A DNA stretch of 64,000 bases, from positions 7,068,001-7,132,000 of the forward strand of contig CM082578.2 in assembly GCA_040954595.2 (NCBI GenBank), written 5' to 3'. The notes beneath the pieces are model-generated. The model saw only the letters and a list, made by a program, of their open reading frames with translations. It made no database searches and was not told where the DNA came from. The position numbers and the translations under genes were made by a program. Of the stretch, positions 22,565 to 36,762 are shown one piece after another. Every line of letters begins with the position of its first letter. The stretch's first letter is position 1. This DNA is from Balanoglossus misakiensis (lineage: Eukaryota > Hemichordata).

Positions 22565-25500
22565 TTTTAGCCTGCAGCCAAACCCCTCTTCCAGACCAGC
22601 CATCGTAGCATGTCCCCACATTGGTCATCTTGACCACCTGTGTGGAGAAGACCCTGTCTTGACCTAACTTTAAAAACCTACACCTGTGCAGGGCTAGTGT
22701 AAAGTAAAACTGTCTTAATTTGAACGCCACTGGCGGTGGCAACTCACAGAGTTATCACTCGTGAAGGAATCGTACCGCAGTGGACAGGAACATGTACAGA
22801 AACGACATTATCATTATTTATGTACATGTATTACTCAGTGAATACCAGTAGGCCGGCCATGTCATGTAAGGTGGGGTGTGGCAGCCTTGAGAAAAAATGA
22901 AAACAATTTAGTGCTGTGTACTCCCTGCTGATCTTCCTTCGCAGAATCTCGTGAATTTTTAATATATATTCAATAATATATATTAGCAAGCACAGTTTAA
23001 GGAAAATATTTCTTTCTAAAAATGGAAATTTCTAAATTTATACACAGCACTGCCTGATCAATTTACATCTGATATTTAGTTTAATTTTTTCCTGTTCAGT
23101 GATAGCATTAACAATTTTATTTAAAGTACTTATGTATATTGTAATATGAAAGCCTTGATCAATAATACGTTCATTTTCTGTGACAAAATTGACTATAGAA
23201 TTACTTAGCATTAATTATGATGATATTGATAGCTATGTGTACCTGTACCTGTGAAAACTAGGTTTGGCCTAAATTATAATTCAAAGATGTACACATTTTC
23301 TAAAGACTCAATTCTCCATTTATTCTTGTTTAAAGTATTATGCTGTTAAACTTGACATGCCTGATGTCTTCGTGAATTGAAAAGAATTTTTTTCCAGTCA
23401 ATTTGTTTTGTTGTGTAGTCTGTGGTGGTCAGTCTGTCCTTGCTACTTGTTGGGCCCCCCAGGGTTGTATTCAGCCCTTGAACAAGAATGAGATGTGAAT
23501 AGAATACGAACAATCTGTGAACATTGAAGGCACCATGCACCATAGCAACACACCAGAGGTCTAAAAAGTCTCTGAATATTTCCCAGCCGAACAATGACAA
23601 TAAAAATAGCCTTACCAGGTAAATCATATTTTTTGCCGTGCCCACTGGGTTTCATTACATCATATTTGTATTTATAGCTCAGCCTGTTGTTTGTTTTATT
23701 TGGCGTACAATGACTCATTTGTTAGTCAGGTAAAAAAAAATTCATACTGCTTCAGTTTGGATTCAGTTTGTATGTCGTAATTCTTCACCCACTGTATTTG
23801 ATGTATAATTGTATTTATAGATATCATCCAACATTCTCAGCGTTATCAGGTACATCAGATCTCTTTTGTGCTCATGGCAAACGTTTTGGATTTATGTGGT
23901 AAAAACTAAACATAGTTTATCAAAAAAAGATGCCAAAATATAAATCATTTAGATTTTGGCATCTTGTTTAAAATTTATTTTGAAATATACCGTGATGCGT
24001 TCATTTAACTGTACTGCAGATATTAAAGTAGTTGTTCAGCATCTGTTTATTCAGTTTGCTGAATTGACAACTGTGGGAGTAACGCACTCTCCGGGAATGT
24101 GGAATTTTAACCGGTGTCAACAAGATGGAAAAATAATTCATTATCCCTCTCACTCACCTTGTAAGGTTGTAATTAGATGATAATGATATGCTGATGACTT
24201 GCTGTATTTTTTCTTGTACCGTGCTGCATTTATTTAGTTTTAAAGGCCATCGGCTTTTTTGTACGTGTATGCATGTCTGGCAGATTTCCAGTCTAGTAAT
24301 GACAGCCCCCTCAAGGTACGAATACCGATGTGATTCAGAAACATCCTTGGCTTGGCACATTGTGATCAGTTGAAAATAGCCCAGTTAATCAGTTTGATTT
24401 CTATACAATCTCTTCTAACCTTTCTACTAAGACCTTCCGAGAGAGCTTTAGCTGTTTATTCTGATGAGTAATTTTATCAATAGTGTTAAACACGTCTACG
24501 GTAGATCAAATAGGAAAGGATAGGTCTAGACTGGTGTGAAATCAGGTGACAACCAAAGGTCCATTCTTCTGTAGTTATAAACAGGTGTCATGCATATCTG
24601 GGAGACATTGAGATTGTCCTACTGCTGTAAATTGGTGTCACATTTCCATTGCCTGATTAAAATATCTTAGTCTCATCCTGTTGAAATTGAAGTGCAAGAG
24701 GTGACTAAACTTCTGAGTTGACACTGGGTCGACCATGACAGTGAGGTTGAAATGTTTGACGTGCCTTCAGCCGACAGGATGCACGTAGTGTAAACAGTAC
24801 AGTGTCGCGTAGGATGTGTGGACTTTGGAAGTCGGATGTAAGAGGCCATTGTTGAACGTTCAATGGATGTGTCGGAAGCTATTGTCTTCAACTTTCGGTC
24901 ATTACAAGCGTATCGGGTCTAGTACCGCCTTCCTTATCAAAAGCGTTTGAGTAATCGTACTTTCCTGGCCAAAAATAGTCTGTGTAGGCTCAAATAGATT
25001 GTGAGTCAGGTCATCCTCTGAACTCAGACTGGTGTCCATGGCAACAGGTCCATTTCAAAAGATAAAGTTATCTCAAGAAAGCACAAAATACAAGTACACA
25101 TGACTTTGTCAAATCCAGAGATCTCGAACATATAGTTTCAGAACACATTTGTTTTGATAATTTTGCAGTAAGACAAAAATACGTGAAAACCATTTTCATA
25201 TCATTTGCTTTTGTCAAATCAGGCGTCAATGAATTGAAACAGACTTGATATCGCCAATCCAAAACCAACAGAAGATTAGAAATGTACGTTCCAGTGTGCA
25301 CCCAGTTAGAATACTGATGAGAGCTACATGCAATTCATGGGAAACCATGGGAAAAGGGTGTTCAGGGTCGGAGGTCGTATCTTCTTATCTGGCAGTACAA
25401 GATTTATAGAACGTTCATTGAGATTGCGGACAATGCTTTACGCCATCCATTCATGGTTCGAAAATGATAGTGTGGGTGGGTCACTCAGGGTGGGGTGGGG

Positions 25501-25744
25501 AGAAGTATGTTTTCCAGCCAGCCAGTCTTGCAGTAAACCAGATTCATGAATTTCAGATTGTTTGACACTCTTCAGGGGGTACAGCAGGCACAGTAGTTCA
25601 GAGTAGATTTTGATTTGGTGGTTTCAGCTGTTTTTCCGGGTAATAAGTTTCCTGTTTATGTGCGCCCGGTTTCATTTTACCAGCGAGGAATGTTCCCAGT
25701 TGTCCAGATGGTTGAAGTGAACCATGAACCGAAACGAACTCTTT

Positions 25745-25766
25745 GGGGGGGGGGGGGGGGGGGGGG
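25745..25766 (+). repeat. 22-base poly-G run
   Basis: An uninterrupted run of 22 guanines. It may form a G-quadruplex, and its length is likely uncertain in the assembly. Confidence 0.95.
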
Positions 25767-28700
25767 AAACAGATTTTCTTTTTCTTTGTTTCACCAGAAT
25801 GCCATAAACATGTAGATCACGGATCGAGGTTGGTCAAGTTTGGCGTAAAATTTTGGTCGTGTTTCCAGTAAATAGCCGCAAGGAAAACATTGATCATTTC
25901 CACATGTGGCATAAAGTGATGAGTGCAAGTCCCATATTTGATACTGTGTGACTCTCTGTCCATAATAGTGATAAGATTTCAATAGTAAAGCCAAAGAAGA
26001 TACTTCAAATACCAAAGTCAGTATCAATATTACACATCAGTATTGTACATGTAATAGTCCACTCAGAGGGTAACATGAAGTGTTTGGTGGCCTAGTCTGG
26101 GCCAGGACACGAGTTGAACATCACAGTGTTGACAGAGTACAATCTAATAATTCAAAGTAAATATTACAGTTTGCTGTGCGGTTGAATTTGCTTGAGTGGT
26201 GGTCAATTTTATGAAATTGAACAAAATTACAGCACTTCACGGATGTGATTGTGAAGACAAATAAGTACCTGGTATTTTTAATTAATTTCTGCAATCCAAT
26301 ATTTGCTCACCAATCTTGCAACATAATTTCACTGAAAGGAGATCCTGGTTCATTACCAGTTTTGTGTCAGTTTGAACATTTAATTAAGTCGCATGAGAAG
26401 GAATAGGTCTTTTGTGGAATGATATATATAGATCACAGACTATTGCAGTGTACTATAGAAAATAAATGTAGGAATTAGTCATGTGATAGCAGTACAAACA
26501 AATACACGTGGATGAGTGTGTACATAGAAATATGCATATTCCTATGACCATGTAGTTCACATGGTTTTGTTTGTACTCAGGTGCATTCAAATTCCACGTT
26601 TCACCTTTTACCTGCAAGTGGAGGAATGAAATAGTGACTGATGGCTGGAAACAAACAGACATACTGCATGAGGTCTGTGCCGGCTATGTGATGAAACCCA
26701 CACTTTGATATTCGACCTCAGTGACCTATTTCGGAGAGCAATTTTCATTTCCGTCCGGCTAAATATTAGTTGGCTTTTGAATGTAAACAACACAATACAT
26801 GTAATTTTGGGCAAATTGGTCATAGGCTAATGTAACCTAAATAGTGATCAGCATCATTACTAAATGCATTATTATTTGGTGGATGTTCAGGTATTTCATG
26901 ACCAGTATAAATTTGGCATTACAAGATTGCAGATGAGGCCAGTTTTATTGATGTCTGTGTTTCTATCAGTGTACGGTAATACAACTGTTCATAGAGAAAG
27001 TCCAGTTTCTTTGATCTGAATAACAAACAGAATGTCATCCACGCACTCGTAACATCCTCGACTAATGCATTGTGGGTAATTTCAATTTTCATCAGACTTC
27101 GATAGCCGGAGGGCGCATCCGCTGTTTTCTCAGGTAAATAACAAAGTCCTGTTTTTCTCCTAATCTATAAAGTTCAGCCTCGACCACTTTCATTAATTCA
27201 GAAATGAAAGTTGATGATGATGTCAAATGTTAATATTTACTCTGATAATACCAATAGTGACTGGTGCATTAGAAACGCCGCTGAATCTATTTTGAGGTCA
27301 GTTGTCAGCTTTATTAGATTACTCAATTATTATGTAACACTCCTTTTTCACTGTCAACCATTTACTATCAGTGATCAATAAAAAATAATGGTACCAGGTA
27401 ATATATTTTGGCAAACAATGGATAAAAGTCAAGTATGATTAGTGAAATGTGAAAAGGAAAAGCATTTCTATCTCTGGCAAATATGTTTGTAAAAGTTAAT
27501 GTAACATTTGACTACCAGTAAATACAATGGTTGTTGTTAACAGTGCCGTGTGTAGGTGTTGTGAAAACATGTCAGCTTTTATAACCTTTGACTATACCAA
27601 CTGGCAGTGGTACAAATGCAAGATATCTTTTTTCTATCATCTCAAATCTATCTGGTCCTTTTTCTTTTAAAATAATACATTTAAAAAGGGACTTTTGATG
27701 ACTTGTTCTCGTGAAAAGGCAGCTTGAGCCCGTACATATTTTGTATTCACCATGTTCAGTGTACTTTCAACTTATTAAAGGTAGAATTTTCACTGTGGCT
27801 TGAACAAGCGGTCAACACCAGTGTTCTGTTGATGTAAAGGCCAAGGTTGCACGGCACTGTGTTAGCATGATCTGGAAATAGTTTTTGCAGAGTACTTTTT
27901 TCCACTTTAATACCATGCAGTCTTTGAACTTCCCACTGGGGTTACCAAACCTTACCCAAATTAACCTTGCTGTAATGATAACTATGACCTCACAACCTAA
28001 ATAACACCTCATAAAAGTAATTGCTCCAGGTCAACCCACCCCTGGTGCATATTTCACCACAGACGTATTTGGCTGTAATTTGTGTGGACCATGGAATGTC
28101 TTTTACCCATAGACCATTAACCTTACCCTGCCTTTAAGGTATCTGGGCCACCAGTTACACTGTAAAACTTGCAGTTGAAAGTTATTAAAAAAGAAGAGGA
28201 TATGTTACAACTACATGTAGGCCTACCGCAGGTTCTATTGTTCTTTTTTCAGCCTACATGAACAGGACTCGTAAATCTTCATGTACAATATCGGAGGTGT
28301 CGACTAAGCGACCAAGCGAACAAAGTTGGGGGAGTGCAATTAGAACAGCACAATAGCTGAACTTTTAAGGGCCAATTAAGTTGAAGCCAGCAAGGTGCGA
28401 GTCAAAATAAACATGCCATTGTTCGGATTTAAATGCCCATGATCTAGTGTACCAGGTTGGTGACAGCTAGATTTCATCGTCTGAATGGGGAGTAAAAACC
28501 AAACCATCAGCAAAACGTTGCATGGAAGACCTGCAGTTTTGATGCTGTATATTGAGTCCAATCAATGTGGTTGCATTGTACGTGAAGAGGGCATAGACTG
28601 TCTCTGATTGGATATTCATGGCACACATTTGCCACTCGAGATGGGAAAAGAGTGGGAAAGTTCAGCAGGAATAAGATTCTGAAGCTTTTTGGCAGCTGTC

Positions 28701-31700
28701 GTTTTTATGGATGGGTGTTAGATTGCGGATTACATCATTAAAGTATCCTGTTTGCATATTTGAAATATCTCGTGCTGGAATCCAGGAAAATAGAGAACTA
28801 AAAATCATGAAATTCCCTTCCGCATATACATTGTAGTCTCGCATTAAAATCCTAGTCCCCAGCATGCATGCATATGCCGTGACAGCAGGAATGGGGAAAA
28901 GGAAAGAAAAAATGTACTTTGCTTGAATTTTTCTGCAGCTAGATATTACAAGATAAAATTGATCATAGGTCTATAATTTCTTGTATCACTTTTCTTATTG
29001 TCTGACTACTTGAGGGGCCATAGGCATGACATGCAAATATCTGTATTACATCAACCCCACCCCTATTAAATGACAGTTTGGAAGTGTGAAACTTGGACAA
29101 AAAATTATGCTTTTAAGTTTCCAGGAAAAACTGAACGGTATCAAAAAAGCTTAAGTCAAGCTTGAAGAATTTCTGAATTTGACTTTTCTGTGCATTCAAT
29201 ACATATGATGATATGGTATCCTTAAATATAAGAAAAAGACTATCCCATGAACTTTTTCAGTGTTAGGATAAATAGCAGGAAATATGAAGAGTGTTAGGTG
29301 GTTGTCAGTTTCAGCTTTCGGATGAACAGAAAAAAGGTGAGGAAACAACTAGAAAATGGTTAGTAAACTAGATTTTGTAAGAGTTGTCTGCTATCAGTAA
29401 CAAACACCCCATTCATACCAGTGTCTCACAATAAACATTGGAAGTGCTTAATCGGAGTGAAAGTTGAAATGAGGCCAGAACTCTAGCAGCACTCATATGT
29501 TTCAGATTAGCTTGGCCTGAGAGTACAGTTCAAATGCATTAAAACGTTTAATGGTGGTCGGATACAGGCAGTTTAGCAGTAGTCAGTGGTGTAAATGAGC
29601 TCTGTTTGATATCCTATGTTCCGGTGCCTGTCAAAGTGCTGTGTTGGTTTAATGATCAAGATATTGCCAAACAGTACATGTGAATCGGCCAACTATTTTG
29701 CAATTTATATCAGTCTGAATGCTTCATTTAGGAATTTATTTACACGTAGACCCTCACTGGAGCGACAGATTTACAGTACATGTACTGATGAGGGATTTGT
29801 CTCCTTGCGAGGGTTTTCTGATCTTTTCCCAATTCCATCGGAGTTGCAGCCATCTGAGGTGGGTAGGGAGGTACTCAAGTACAGTAATGGAACCTGACCT
29901 TTTGTTTTATACAATGATGTAACTTGTAAGTGAATTTAGGAGCACAGGGAAAGTTCTGAATAATACATGATTGAAACACTTGTTGGGGGTAAAATGTCAT
30001 ATTTTTTTGTCATCTCTCATTCTGAATGGTCTTTGCTCTTAATGTGTGTCGCGGTTTTATGGAGCGATAGGTCAAAGTAACATGATTATGAAGTTCCAGG
30101 AAAATGGCAAGCTACAATAACACAATATCTGTTTATTAATCAAATTCACTGCAAGATAGTGCCTCCTTTTCAAATTGAACTCTACTACTCAGTTTGTGGT
30201 CTCGGCTACAATGCGTTCTTTGAGAGACTCTTTGACAGTAAATGCCCACTTCACGAACATGGAACGTGCATTACTCTTCACCAAATTTCCCAGCCACATC
30301 CCATCATTATCTTACCCTGTGGCGTTCAGACTGAGACAAGCGGTGCCATTACCTGAGCAAAAAGGCATCCAGGATAGTGTCCCATTACAAATAGTGTGTG
30401 TGGGATGGATAGGGGCTCATTATCACTCAGAGCAAATAGTGTGCAAGGTAGCGTACCATCACCCCACCCAAGCAGTTCCTTTGAAGATGTCGTTGGGAAC
30501 AGGGGTCTATTCAACTGACTGGCCAAAGTCACTGTCCTTTAGACATTACTCAGGGTGACAGTTGTATTTTTGGGGGTTAATTTCATGAACTATATGCAAA
30601 ATTTTCAGTCGTTAGAGTTTAGTTTGAATAGGCATAATTTCAGTGACTAGTCGCATGGTTTTCTGATACATACAATAAATTGTCATCCAGATGTTTGCAT
30701 GTGACAAGAGACTTCTACAAACTTAGGTGAGCGTAACTCTGTCAGGTTTTTTAACCAACCATGTTAACCTCCCATATGAGCAGAAGATGATCAAGTCAGA
30801 AGATATCAACCGCGTCTGTCTTTTTCCGAATGTTAGCGTACGCTGGTAATTTATTGCTAGGGGTGTCCAGCTGCCCACACGCAGACCCACCTACCATATT
30901 AGGTCATGGCACTGCAGTGGTCAAACAATCGCTACATTGTGTGTGGGTGTGTGCGTCCAAAACCGCTGAACATTGTGTGCCTGAATCGCGGACAGGTCCC
31001 GCTGATTATTCCGGCGTGTATTTTTTACGGTGTCTGACAGAACACCAGGGTTTGCTTATGTGATATTTGGGTGCTGTATTGTGCGGACAACTGAAAGGGT
31101 TCCCTTGTTTAATCCGAGGTGCCGGCGATGATGTTACATCCAGCTATTGTGAAATCTGACATTTGTGAAATCTCCGAGGACCAGCTGTGAACTTTTGCCG
31201 GGATTCTGTGGTACAGAAATTGCTGGGTTGGCATGTTTTGAAACAACTGACAGTTGTGCAGTAGTGTTCTGAAGTTGAAGGTAAGGTAAAGCACATGATT
31301 GCATCAACATTTACCAAGGGTGTAAACTTGTGGTCATATCCTTGACATGGTTTCTTTTAAGGTTTCTGTGTTTGTCGGATTTTGTTTATTTTTCTACCAG
31401 AAAGGTTCTCTTCAACCTCATCATCATGTTTATTTTGAACGGGTTTCTGTGAGATTTTTTATGTGGCTCTGTCAGGACATGGTATGTGGCTACTGTTGTA
31501 ATTTGTGCATTTTCCCAGGCTGAATTTCCCATGGTGTGGTGTACCCCAACAGATGTGATCTTGAAAATGACCTACTTGAAAAATTTTACAATGAAATTGT
31601 AAGGGGCATCTGTCATCAGAACTTGAAATGAACGTGAGAAAGAGATTTTTTTTAAAAATTGACAAGCCCTTCTCTTATCATATATTGGTTAGTCCTATCA

Positions 31701-34327
31701 AGCCAATATGCGGAGACTTGGCTAACATACTTGGCTTATCTTTGTAGACGAAGCAATATATTTTGTTGAAGTGGTCTGAAATCTAAGACCACATGTTGTA
31801 TCACTATGGTATAGTCAGTCGACTTTTCACTTGGATGCGTACTGCATGGGCTTTTAACCAGACTTTGAAGACGTGCTTGGTGAAATCAATTTCTGTGTCA
31901 CGGCAAATGGAAAACAGTGCGGCCTAAAAAGACATACCACTTGAGATTCTGTTACCATGGTTACCTAAGACTGTTACCAAGCAGTCACCGTGTGTGCTTT
32001 CATAATGGGACACACTCGCCACATTAATATCACTGAATGACGAAATTATATGCTTTCGTATGAAATGAATGTTGAAAATTTAATACTATTGTCCTAAATT
32101 TCTTCAACCATGGAACAGTCACCCTGACTTGATTTATCTTTGAAATTGATACAACGACGTCATTTTTATCACCGCATTTGAATGTTTCCGTCTGTAAGTA
32201 ACAGACTTGAAACACATCCTGTAAAGTACTCAGATATTTTAGACTTGCATATTCTTTTTGTATGTGTCTTTTCATTCAAGCAACCCCCCTGTATTTATTA
32301 TAGTCAAAACAACATTCAGTGGTGATGCAAGACTGATAATGCATTCTACTATCAGACCGTACCATAGTTGCCTAAAATTTAATTTAATGGCTGACCAGTT
32401 AATGCTTTGTGGTGGGTTTCTAAACTTGTCATGATGGCCAAAAAACCTGTTTCGTATAAATCCCCCAAGTATTTCAGTGTCACATCAGATCAACAATATA
32501 AACCTGAGTGAACATGAATAAATCTTGAAACATGTTCTTATAGTTTAAGTTGGGCTGTGGACAGCTATAAAATTCAATATTCTTGTATAGGAGTACTGTG
32601 GGGATGTGGTCTTGCCCAGTTTAGGACCAGAAGGGTCAAACTATACCAGACACCCCTTGTTGCGCTTTGTTTGGTAAAAGTCTTACAGAGAGGACAGTGG
32701 GGTCAGAAACACTGAGAATGTTGACAGGTATAAAGAATGGCTTATTCATGCACGGTGGGCACATTCGATTGAGCGTATGATACTGATTTATGTTATGTCC
32801 ATTTTATTAAGGTCTGTGTGTCTACTCTTCAACATCCTAGGGTTCGTTGACATCGTTTATCGCTGTTCTGTTTGAGCTGCTGCAATGTGAAAGGCTGTAG
32901 GTATTGATTACTTTAGTGCCCATGTAGAGATGAGTGCATTTGGATGGGAAACCCTATACAGAGGAAATGGTCTGGAAGCCAGTATTAATAGCTGGAGGAA
33001 ATATGTTGTTTTAGGGTTTTAACTCAAGTAGTGAGTTCATCTTCATAATGATGATGCAATTCGAACTGGGAGAAACTTGGTCACCCCGGGCCTGTAAATG
33101 TCTATCAGTGTCAGACCTTAAAAAATGACTTCGAGTTCTACATGACTGACAAGACCACTGTCGTGAAGATCAGCCAAAGATGATGTTGAGACTACTCTTT
33201 CAAAATGGTGTGAATCATTCGTTGTGTAATTTACGTAATTTTTTTGGCTTGACTTTAGTTCTGGGTGGTTGCAATGAAGCGGTGTGTCTTGGGAAATTCC
33301 CTTCTCTGTAGTAGCGTGGTCAGAATTGATGTCGAGGTCAAAGGGTATCTGGTTCAAACGGGGCAAGTCAATAGTAGTCCTGCCATGACACCGGTGTTTT
33401 TCAAGCTTTGAGGGGTGAGAGGTCACAGGGTTGTGGCTTGGTTGATCTGTGTGGGTGATGGTCAGTCAAATGGCTTCAAGCATACACATGTACTTGTCTT
33501 CTCTAATATTAGCGCGCAGATAGCTCATTATTTGACAATAATTTACAACTGTCTTGTAAAAGGTGTAAGGACCACGAAGTTACTTCGACTAAGCTTTAGG
33601 TCATCTTTGTTATGTTATTTGGTGTTAAACAATATGCTATTAATGGAAAGCTTATTCCAGACACAGTATCAGGCATGCAGCAAGCAATAAGACTGAGGAT
33701 TTTCCCACAAAGTCATATGTCTTATGTTAATCCCGTTCACATAGTTTACAGTATTAATTGCAATCAAAGTGGGTAATCTCCTCTTTAACTTTGTTTTGAA
33801 TTCAGCATTATGGTATTGTATTCTGTCAAGTTGAATTGATGCAGGGAAGAAAGATAGCCCATGAGGTCAGTTTAGCATTCCAGGACTGTCTCTTGTGGTA
33901 ATCCAACCTTGGATGTTAGCTGTCATGTACATGTATGTACTCTATCATCGTGATTGCTTTTGAGAGGAAGTTTTATGTGATTTGTTTGTTGTTCGTAGGA
34001 CGAAGATTTTAATTAAAGTTGGCTGATTACACGTAACTCCCAGACTTGGTTCAAAACTCTTGTCTATTGCTATTTCCGTTTCCAATAGCGATATATTAAC
34101 AGATAGATCTATTGTGAAGCTTGCAGGTAAGTGAAGGGAATAAATAAGAACAAATATGACAGGTAGTCCATGGGCCAGACAGGAATTTGGTATCAGAAAG
34201 ATGGACAAAGCCTCATGTGGTTTTTTGGAAAGGCCTATATCTCTAGATTATGAATTGGGGTGATAGCCCTGCCTATCGAGTAGCTTTCTGCATTTTTTCC
34301 CTCAAAAACTAATATAAGAACATAAAA

Positions 34328-35440
34328 ATTTCCGACCCAAATTTTGGGGGTAGGGGAACTTTAAATTGCTGTAACTCCAGCAAAACTAAAGCCAGAACAG
34401 TCATTTACCACTCAAATTGTGTGTTTTTTAGAACTCTACCAATATAATATATTTTGGTGGTAATTCGTTTTGAATTGAGGTCAGTAGAGGTCAAAAGGTC
34501 ATGAAATTTGGGTCATTCTGAAAATGTGTAGTATGACTATTTCTTGAACAATTTTTTTGAACTTAAGTCTTCAAATGTCATTTACAAGATAAAATACTCT
34601 CCCAGAATCTATTTCAAACCAATAGAAAACCTTATTATTCATTTATGACGAGAAAAACACAAATAAAGAGAAACGACAGAAAGACATCCAATTTTCCACT
34701 CAGATTTAAGGGTAGGGGAAACTTAAGTTCTTGTAACTCCAGCAAAAATAAACCCAGAACAGTCATCTACCACTCAAATTGTGTGTTTTTTAGAACTCTG
34801 CCAATATAATATATTTTGGTGGTAATTCGTTTTGAATTGAGGTCAATAGAGGTCAAAAGGTCATGAAATTTGGGTCATTCTGAACATTTGTAGTATGACT
34901 ATTTCTTGAACGATTTTTTTGAACTTAAGTCTTTAAATGTCATTTAGAAGATAAAATACTCTCCCAGAATCTATTTCAAACCAATAAAAAACCCTATTAT
35001 TCAATTACGATCAGAAAAACACAAATACAGAGATACGGAAGAATGGCACAAGACTTCAGACCCTGATATTGGGGTAGGGGAAACTTAAGTAGTTGTAACT
35101 CCGGCAAAAATAAAGCCAGAACTGTCATCTACCTCTCAAATTGTGTGTTTTTTTAGCACTCTAGCGATTGTATATGTATTTGTTGCAATTTTGTTCTGAA
35201 TTTAGGTCAAAGAGGTCAAAAGATCACAAGATTTGGGTAATTTCGAAATTTTATGGTACGAACATTTCCCGCATTAATTGTTTAAACCCAAGTCTTCAAA
35301 TGTCATTTATGAGATAAAATACTCTATACCATTTTTTTCCGGACCAATTGAAGACCTTATTATTCAATTAAAATAAGAAAAAAAATTAGTAGAGAAACTG
35401 GATAATGACAAACAATTCCCACGGATTTTGGGGTAGGTTT
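34328..35440 (+). repeat. Left-arm tandem array: three units of about 360 bp plus a partial fourth
   Basis: The landmark GTAGGGGAA...TTGTAACTCC recurs at about 34352, 34712 and 35074, giving a period of about 360 bases; a truncated GGGGTAGG follows near 35430. Units 1 and 2 are very alike and unit 3 is more diverged. The mirror array in the right arm has the same three versions in mirrored order. Confidence 0.88.
34478..35218 (+). promoter_or_regulatory. Direct AGGTCA repeats (nuclear-receptor-like half-sites) in each left-arm unit
   Basis: Units 1 and 2 carry AGGTCA-N4-AGGTCA-N2-AGGTCA (34478-34501 and 34840-34863), each followed by TGGGTCA. Unit 3 keeps AGGTCA-N3-AGGTCA (35204-35218). Spacings of 4 and 2 match the DR4 and DR2 layouts used by nuclear receptor dimers. 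Binding is inferred. Confidence 0.5.
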
Positions 35441-35453
35441 GGCCATCTAACAG

Positions 35454-35735
35454 GTAAGTATACACCCAACTGATCATGCACATATGGTGTTTAGGAGAAC
35501 GGATGTGCAGATTTGTGAACCTTTGCATGCTGCTCATGTGCACTGTACTTGTATGATGATTCCTAACAATACTACGAGAAGGGGCCATTATAGCATTGTA
35601 GCTCTGATTGTGTATTATTGTTGGATACCATCCTACAGTGTACAGGCACAGCAGATGACAAGCCAAGCAAAGGTTAAAAAATCTGCTTATTTTTTTTTCC
35701 TCAACACAATATGAGCATGATCTATTTATATTCAG
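35454..35735 (+). other. Inferred leader intron of the palindrome-borne gene
   Basis: A strong donor (AACAG|GTAAGTATA) after 35453 and an acceptor (TATATTCAG) at 35735 enclose 282 bases, ending 21 bases before the ATG at 35757. The same sites are preserved in inverted orientation in the right arm. Confidence 0.5.
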
Positions 35736-35756
35736 GTCCACTATAATAAATAAAAA

Positions 35757-36757
35757 ATGGCAAACCCATCTTCTATTCCACACAAGAGGGCTCGACGGGA
35801 TTGTTTTCTCGACTGTCATGAATCCGACCATAAAGCAAGCCTCGTCACTCTACAAGATCACGCCTTCTGGATAACTTTGCTGAATACAGCTAACATACAA
35901 AAATACAAACCAATTCAGGACCTCGCCATTGGTTTGGGCGAAGGTGAAATTCCTCAGGTGCAGTGCCATCGGAAATGCCGAAGTCTCTTTACGATGAAAA
36001 AGGCTCTTGAATCTATCCTTTCTAAAGAGCAGTCGTCATCAACTGAGGGAACCAATACACTGGAACGTGAAAAGAGGTCGAGCATACAAGGGTCTCGGGT
36101 GTACGATCATATTTGCATATTTTGCTCCACCACCAAGTACATGAAGGGAAGTAGGACAAGAGCTCCTTTAGTTCGTTGTCAGCAATTGCGTACGGACAAC
36201 ACATTTAGGGAGGCAGCAACAAGAAAAAATGACAGTAAAATTCGTGCACTTCTCAGTCGTGAGTTGGTTGCTGCTGAGGGTCACTATCATAGAGCAGGTT
36301 CAAGTCATATGGAGGTTGATGAAAGTCAACATGATCAAGATACTAGTTATGAGGATGTCCTGCAAATTGCTCAAGAAGAGTTATTTTCTTTTATCAGAAA
36401 TGATTTGTTCACAAACCCTGAGGTAGTTCCCCTGACTGATCTATCAAACAAGTTAGTTACCAAAATGCTCCAACTTGGTGTTAAACAGGTTAACAATTCC
36501 ACCAACAAAACTTGCAGCATACGCTAAATACGGAATTCAAAGGGACATTGATTTTTTTGGATGATGTAAATGGTAGGGTGCTTGTATATCCGTCATCACT
36601 AGATAAAGGTACTGTTGACCTGAAGTACAATGCTGTAAGAAAAGAACTTCTTGCAGCAGAAAAACAATCACATGAAAGTATCATCACCACATCTGCTCTA
36701 ATCCTGCTTACGCTGCTTGAATATCAGGCCTTGTATAGTCCCTATAACACTTTCTAA
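35757..36757 (+). pseudogene. Cys/His-rich (zinc-finger-like) element gene, left copy, frame-disrupted
   Basis: A frame from 35757 runs 256 codons to 36527, and a second frame continues the protein to 36757. The N terminus is basic (HKRARRD). It is followed by a C-x3-C...H-R-K-C set (CFLDC, HRKC, about residues 16-75) and a C-x2-C start (CIFC, about residue 122) whose expected HxxxC partner is lost: the copy reads HYHRAGSSHMEV where the right copy reads HYLRKCYRDYTRP. The downstream part is acidic and helical, then TLIFLDDVNGRVLVYPSSLD. The two frames join exactly if a 29-base GT...AG segment (36489-36517) is skipped. I do not recognise a named family. It resembles multicopy uncharacterised zinc-finger-like proteins of marine invertebrates (from memory). 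The missing HxxxC and the frame break suggest a decayed copy. Confidence 0.6.
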
Positions 36758-36762
36758 GATAG
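36290..36762. other. Spacer of the palindrome
   Basis: This unpaired loop contains downstream coding sequence of the left gene copy on the plus strand. At its right end it holds about 55 bases that continue the right copy (KCYRDYTRPDIQ) to a donor-like GTAAGC on the minus strand at 36711-36706. The palindrome's inner border therefore cuts through the exon. Confidence 0.7.

Larger units (their letters stand above)
17067..34163. other. Long non-coding stretch (possible first intron of the L1-family gene)
   Basis: I see no conserved coding exon, RNA gene or large transposon ORF in these 17 kb. The recognisable contents are a TTAA-flanked MITE at 22472-22564 and a 22-base G run at 25745-25766. 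Short open frames here (up to about 127 codons) show no protein-family signature, no consistent splice context and frequent overlap on both strands. Confidence 0.6.

Noticed and set aside
35364-35831. 155-codon minus-strand frame over the left arm (and its mirror at 37172-37681)
   Set aside because: It runs antisense across the inferred leader intron and start of the element gene; its mirrored twin is a consequence of the palindrome.
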